64,000 bases of DNA, from the NCBI GenBank assembly GCA_002708925.1, contig PAPN01000001.1, positions 79,684 to 143,683 on the forward strand, written 5' to 3'. How positions within the stretch are numbered: position 1 is the stretch's first letter; each line of letters opens with the position of its first letter. Under the pieces are notes generated by a model. It ran no database searches, was not told where the DNA came from, and worked only from the letters and a program-made list of their open reading frames with translations. The stretch comes from Paracoccaceae bacterium. GTDB lineage: Bacteria; Pseudomonadota; Alphaproteobacteria; Rhodobacterales; Rhodobacteraceae. Below, piece by piece: positions 60,897-64,000 of this stretch. Both the position numbers and the translations under genes were made by a program.

Positions 60897-60920
60897 GACA
60901 AGGGCCATGTGGCCCTTGTC
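60897..60920 (+). terminator. Perfect hairpin between receptor and permease genes of the ABC operon
   Basis: GACAAGGGCC (60897-60906) and GGCCCTTGTC (60911-60920) pair perfectly over ten bases around an ATGT loop. No T run follows, so it more likely stabilises the upstream messenger or attenuates than fully terminates. It matches in position the terminator after the TTT receptor gene at 44.8 kb. Confidence 0.65.
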
Positions 60921-60947
60921 TATGCCCGTCTCTTTCAGGATATCCCA

Positions 60948-61817
60948 ATGGATTCATTACTAACTTCTGCTGTGGCCGGGCTTTCGGCAGGCGGCGCCTA
61001 CGCGATCCTCGGGGTCTGCGTTGTCTTTACCTTTCGTCTGGTGGCGGTGGTGAATTTCACCGCAACCGCGCTGGGGGCCGTGGGGGCCTTTACCATGGTC
61101 TTTCTGATCGAGGCCGGCTATCCAACCTTCCCCGCCGTCTTGACCGGCATTGTCGCCGGGACTGTCAGTTCGGTTGTCGTGGGCTTTGTGACGACCGTCT
61201 GGTTTTCGGGTGCCAGCCAGACCGTCAAGGCCGCCGTCACTGCGGCTTTGCTTGTGTGTTTCATTGCCCTTGGTCTGCGGCTGACAGGCGGTCAGCACCC
61301 CCGCGCCTTTCCGGATCTGATCGGCGGCGAGGGGCTGCGCATCGCCGGGGTGACCATCACCGCCGCTTCGCTGTTCTCGATTGCCATGGCCGTGGTTCTG
61401 ACATTCGCGGTCGAGCAATTCCTCGCCCGGACCCGCACCGGGCTGCAATTGCGGGCGCTGTCAGAAAAACCCATGGCGGCCGAGCTGCTGGGCATTCCGG
61501 TGCGTCCTCTGGCACTGGGAGTCTGGGGCCTGAGCGGCGCAATGACAACCGTTGCGCTGATGCTGATCGCACCGCTGCGGTCCCCCGATTTCGGATCGCT
61601 GAGCCTGCTGGTCGTGCCTGCCTTTGCCGCAGCGCTTGTGGGTATGTTCAACAGTTTCCGCGCGGCCCTGGCCGGCGGCATCCTGATCGGCGTGATCGAG
61701 GGCCTGGCCAGTGGCTTTGTCGAACTGGCGCAATATCGCTCTGCTGTTCCTTTCCTGGTCATTCTGGCCGTTCTGCTGTGGTCACAAAGAGGAGCCCGTT
61801 GGGATGAAGCGCGCTAG
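60948..61817 (+). CDS. Branched-chain-type ABC transporter permease (LivH type)
   Basis: The protein has 289 residues and about eight hydrophobic helices. LivH-type features include LSAGGAYAILGVCVVFTFRLVAVVNF near the start, the cytoplasmic loop TRTGLQLRALSEKPMAAELLGIPVRPLALGVWGLSG, and GMFNSFRAALAGGILIGVIEGL near the end. AGGA lies before the ATG at 60948; an earlier frame from 60909 crosses the hairpin. Its last bases overlap the next gene by 14 bases. Confidence 0.9.
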   Translation: MDSLLTSAVAGLSAGGAYAILGVCVVFTFRLVAVVNFTATALGAVGAFTMVFLIEAGYPTFPAVLTGIVAGTVSSVVVGFVTTVWFSGASQTVKAAVTAALLVCFIALGLRLTGGQHPRAFPDLIGGEGLRIAGVTITAASLFSIAMAVVLTFAVEQFLARTRTGLQLRALSEKPMAAELLGIPVRPLALGVWGLSGAMTTVALMLIAPLRSPDFGSLSLLVVPAFAAALVGMFNSFRAALAGGILIGVIEGLASGFVELAQYRSAVPFLVILAVLLWSQRGARWDEAR

Positions 61818-63528
61818 TACCCTCTCTGCTCTGAAAATCGTTGGTTCCGTTTCTGCGGTTGGGGCCCTGTGCCTGTTCATGCTGCCGAATTACTGGATTT
61901 TCCTGCTCACTGCCGTGTTTATCATCGGCATGTCACTGCAAAGCCTTGGGCTGGTGGTTGGCCGGTCCGGCATGATTTCGCTCTGTCAGATGAGCTTTGC
62001 CGGCGTTGGAGCCTGGACAGTGGGCTATCTGAACCTGATCGGCTTTCCGGGGGGATTGCTGGTGTGGATTGTGATCGGCGGTCTGGCTGCCCTGCCTTTT
62101 GGGCTGATCATCGGCCTGCCCGCGCTGCGGCTGCGCGGCATCAACCTGGCGATTGTCACGCTGGGGTTTGCCGTGGCGTTTGGCGTTGTGCTGGGCACCA
62201 TCACCTATCCGGGCCAGACCACCTTTAAAATGGTCGCCCGCCCCGATCAGTTCAGCAGCGACCGGGGGTATTTTATCCTCGTGCTGGCGATTTACGTCCT
62301 TGTCGCCGTGGCGCTGGAGTTCGTGTCGCGTTCGCGGCTGGGGGCGTCCTGGCTGGCGATCAGCCATTCCGAACGCGCTGCGGCCTCGTTGGGGGTTTCG
62401 GTGCCGCGCGCCAAGCTAAGCGCCTTTGCCATCAGTTCGTTCATCGCCGGTGTTTCCGGTGGGTTGCTGGCGGGCTATATGGGCACGCTTTTGTCCGAAA
62501 ACTTCTCGATGATGCAATCGCTTGTGCTGTTTGCGGTGGCTATCATGGTGGGCGCGCAATACCCGCTGGGGGCGATCCTTGGCGGCATTCTGGTCGCACT
62601 CTTCCCAGAGCTTCTGCGCCGGCTGAGCCTGCCGCAGGATCTGGGCAGCGTCGTCTTCGGCATTGGCGCGGTGCAGGCCCTTTCGACCGGCGAAACCATG
62701 AGCGAAGCCCTGGGCCGTCTGGGCCGCAAAATCATGCCCAAGCGCCTGTCCAAACCCGCGCGTAGCGCTGCCAGCACCCTGCCTGAGGCCCGCCCGGAAG
62801 GGGATCATGAAATCGCGCTGGATGTGCGCGATCTGACCGTGCGCTATGGCAATGTTGTTGCCCTTAGCAGTGCCTCGCTCACTGTGCCCAAAGGCCAGGT
62901 GATTGGGCTGATCGGACCCAACGGCGCGGGCAAATCCACCTTTGTGGACGCGATCACCGGCTTTTTGCACAGCTACGAAGGCGACGTGATTTTCCAGGGG
63001 AAAAACGTCAACGCTTTCTCGGCCACGCAGCGGGCACGAGCGGGGATCCGGCGCACATGGCAGACCACGCGCATGGCGCCTGACCTGACCGTGGGCCAGT
63101 ATGTGCACTTGGCATCTGGCGGCGGGCTGAGCGATGCACAGATCAATGCCGTTCTGGATTGGCTGGAATGCCCCTGTGCCGATCAGCCGATCAGTGCCGT
63201 GGATTCCGGCGCGCGCCGTCTGCTGGATGTCGCGGGCGTTGTTGCCGCCCGCCCGCCGATCGTGCTGCTGGATGAACCGGCAGCAGGGCAGAGCTACGCA
63301 GAGGCCGTGATGCTTGGCAAGCGCATCGCCGAAATTCCGGCCCGGTTCGGATCGTCTGTCCTGCTGATCGAGCACGACATGGATCTGGTGCGCACGGCCT
63401 GTTCGGGTGTCACCGTGCTCGATTTCGGCACTGTTCTGGCCGCCGGTCCCACGCAAGAGGTGCTCGATATGCCCATTGTGAAGAAAGCCTACATGGGCAT
63501 TGAATTTGAACAGGAGGCCGCCGAATGA
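61804..63528 (+). CDS. Fused branched-chain-type ABC permease-ATPase (LivM-LivG)
   Basis: The protein has 574 residues in two parts. Residues 1-320 are a LivM permease (GRSGMISLCQMSFAGVGAW, LPALRLRGINLAIVTLGFAVAFG, SERAAASLGV). After a charged linker, about 340-574 form an ATPase with Walker A GPNGAGKST near 375-383 and Walker B IVLLDEPAAG. The signature region reads VDSGARRLLDVAGV, unusual compared with the LSxGxxRRL pattern. Fusion of LivM to LivG ties one permease to its ATPase. It overlaps the permease upstream and the LivF gene downstream (ATGA). Confidence 0.9.
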   Translation: MKRASTLSALKIVGSVSAVGALCLFMLPNYWIFLLTAVFIIGMSLQSLGLVVGRSGMISLCQMSFAGVGAWTVGYLNLIGFPGGLLVWIVIGGLAALPFGLIIGLPALRLRGINLAIVTLGFAVAFGVVLGTITYPGQTTFKMVARPDQFSSDRGYFILVLAIYVLVAVALEFVSRSRLGASWLAISHSERAAASLGVSVPRAKLSAFAISSFIAGVSGGLLAGYMGTLLSENFSMMQSLVLFAVAIMVGAQYPLGAILGGILVALFPELLRRLSLPQDLGSVVFGIGAVQALSTGETMSEALGRLGRKIMPKRLSKPARSAASTLPEARPEGDHEIALDVRDLTVRYGNVVALSSASLTVPKGQVIGLIGPNGAGKSTFVDAITGFLHSYEGDVIFQGKNVNAFSATQRARAGIRRTWQTTRMAPDLTVGQYVHLASGGGLSDAQINAVLDWLECPCADQPISAVDSGARRLLDVAGVVAARPPIVLLDEPAAGQSYAEAVMLGKRIAEIPARFGSSVLLIEHDMDLVRTACSGVTVLDFGTVLAAGPTQEVLDMPIVKKAYMGIEFEQEAAE

Positions 63529-64000
63529 ACATTCTGGAAACCGCCGATCTTGTGATCAAACGTGTCGGAATACCCGTTGTCAAAGAGGTGGACATCATCG
63601 CGCGCGCCGGGGAAATCAGTGTTCTGCTTGGCGCGAATGGCGCGGGGAAAACCACGCTGCTGGAAGGTATTTCAGGCGTGGCACCTGTGGCCAGCGGCAC
63701 GATCAAGCTTGCCGGGAACGACCTGTCGAAAATGAAGGCCGGTAAGCGCGCGCTTTCGGGTGTGGGCCATGTGGAGCAGGGGCGCACGATTTTCGGCACC
63801 ATGACCACCGAGGAAAATCTCAGGGTTGGGCTGCACAAGGATTCCAGCCTCGATGAAGTCTATGAGCTTTTCCCCGAGCTTCTGGCCCGCAGGGATGTGC
63901 TGTCCATGATGTTATCCGGCGGCGAGCAACAGATGGTTGTGATCGGGCGGGCGCTTGTCGGCCGTCCGCGCGTGGTGCTGATCGACGAGATGTCGGCAGG
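63525..64000 (+). CDS. Branched-chain-type ABC transporter ATPase (LivF), cut by the window edge
   Basis: About 158 residues are visible; the frame is open to the right edge. Walker A GANGAGKTT, the signature MLSGGEQQMVVIGRAL and Walker B VVLIDEMSAG are all present, and the order fits a LivF-type ATPase. It overlaps the fused permease-ATPase by ATGA. It is the second ATPase of the importer begun at 59.7 kb. Confidence 0.92.
   Translation, partial: MNILETADLVIKRVGIPVVKEVDIIARAGEISVLLGANGAGKTTLLEGISGVAPVASGTIKLAGNDLSKMKAGKRALSGVGHVEQGRTIFGTMTTEENLRVGLHKDSSLDEVYELFPELLARRDVLSMMLSGGEQQMVVIGRALVGRPRVVLIDEMSA

Noticed and set aside
1..64000. CRISPR arrays, insertion sequences, tRNA, rRNA and tmRNA genes
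   Set aside because: No regularly spaced repeat, transposase frame with terminal repeats, or recognisable structural RNA was seen on reading both strands.

Overview
The window is a high-GC stretch of alphaproteobacterial accessory DNA, most likely from the Rhodobacterales (Roseobacter group). A complete repABC replication and partition module lies in the middle, at about 28.6-32.3 kb. Its genes run repA-repB-repC on the minus strand, with parS-type palindromes and a counter-transcribed RNA between repB and repC. The DNA is therefore best read as part of a large repABC plasmid or chromid. The taxonomic guess rests on the gene families present (DUF1403 with ScpB and a tyrosine integrase, TTT transporters, repABC); no rRNA or tRNA gene is visible to confirm it.

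Layout. (1) 0-6.4 kb: the end of a type VI secretion cluster (tssM C-terminus, tagF, pppA), an orphan Met/Leu/Pro-rich protein, and a fusion of a SARP-type DNA-binding domain to an alpha/beta hydrolase. (2) 6.4-11 kb: a Tat-exported cupredoxin, an unknown lysine-rich protein, and a light-repair group of two different photolyase families plus a DUF2256 zinc-ribbon protein. (3) 11-21 kb: a mosaic of one- and two-gene stress or detoxification units, each next to its own regulator (MerR, TetR, CGNR, AraC). It holds DUF2938, YciI, a periplasmic alpha/beta hydrolase, azoreductase, two GNATs, two VOC proteins and a truncated SMP-30-like gene. (4) 21-25.7 kb: a defence-like island. It has an HNH endonuclease, a papain/transglutaminase-like protein, a chimeric remnant of a CBASS-type patatin joined to a UvrD-type helicase end, a HEPN/RES-family NAD-targeting toxin-like protein, and a UPF0489/peptide-arginase-like protein. 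(5) 25.7-32.3 kb: ScpB, DUF1403, integrase and repABC.

(6) 32.4-37 kb: an esterase, an AraC regulator, and an Lrp-controlled pair (ornithine cyclodeaminase plus CtlX hydrolase) predicted to turn a guanidino or ureido amino acid into proline. (7) 37-47 kb: an IclR-centred catabolic island with two KstD-like flavoproteins, NIPSNAP, a TIM-barrel enzyme, a shikimate-dehydrogenase-like enzyme and a tripartite tricarboxylate transporter. (8) 47-57.2 kb: a 2-oxoacid/acetoin-dehydrogenase-type island that carries its own lipoylation genes (lipA and a lipoate-ligase-like gene). Its E2 is split into two genes, and it also has a GMC oxidoreductase pair, an AcoR-like regulator with a degenerate AAA+ domain, and a GntR regulator. 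The same dyad, TGTCTCA-N12-TGAGACA, stands in front of both of its operons. (9) 57.5-64 kb: an AraC regulator, an SDR dehydrogenase and a branched-chain-type ABC importer with a fused permease-ATPase, cut by the right edge.

No CRISPR array, insertion sequence, rRNA or tRNA was seen. The strongest leads are the shared dyad with the degenerate activator and split lipoyl machinery at 47-56 kb, the defence-gene scar at 23.2-24.9 kb, the UPF0489-RES pair, and the orphan protein behind the T6SS genes.
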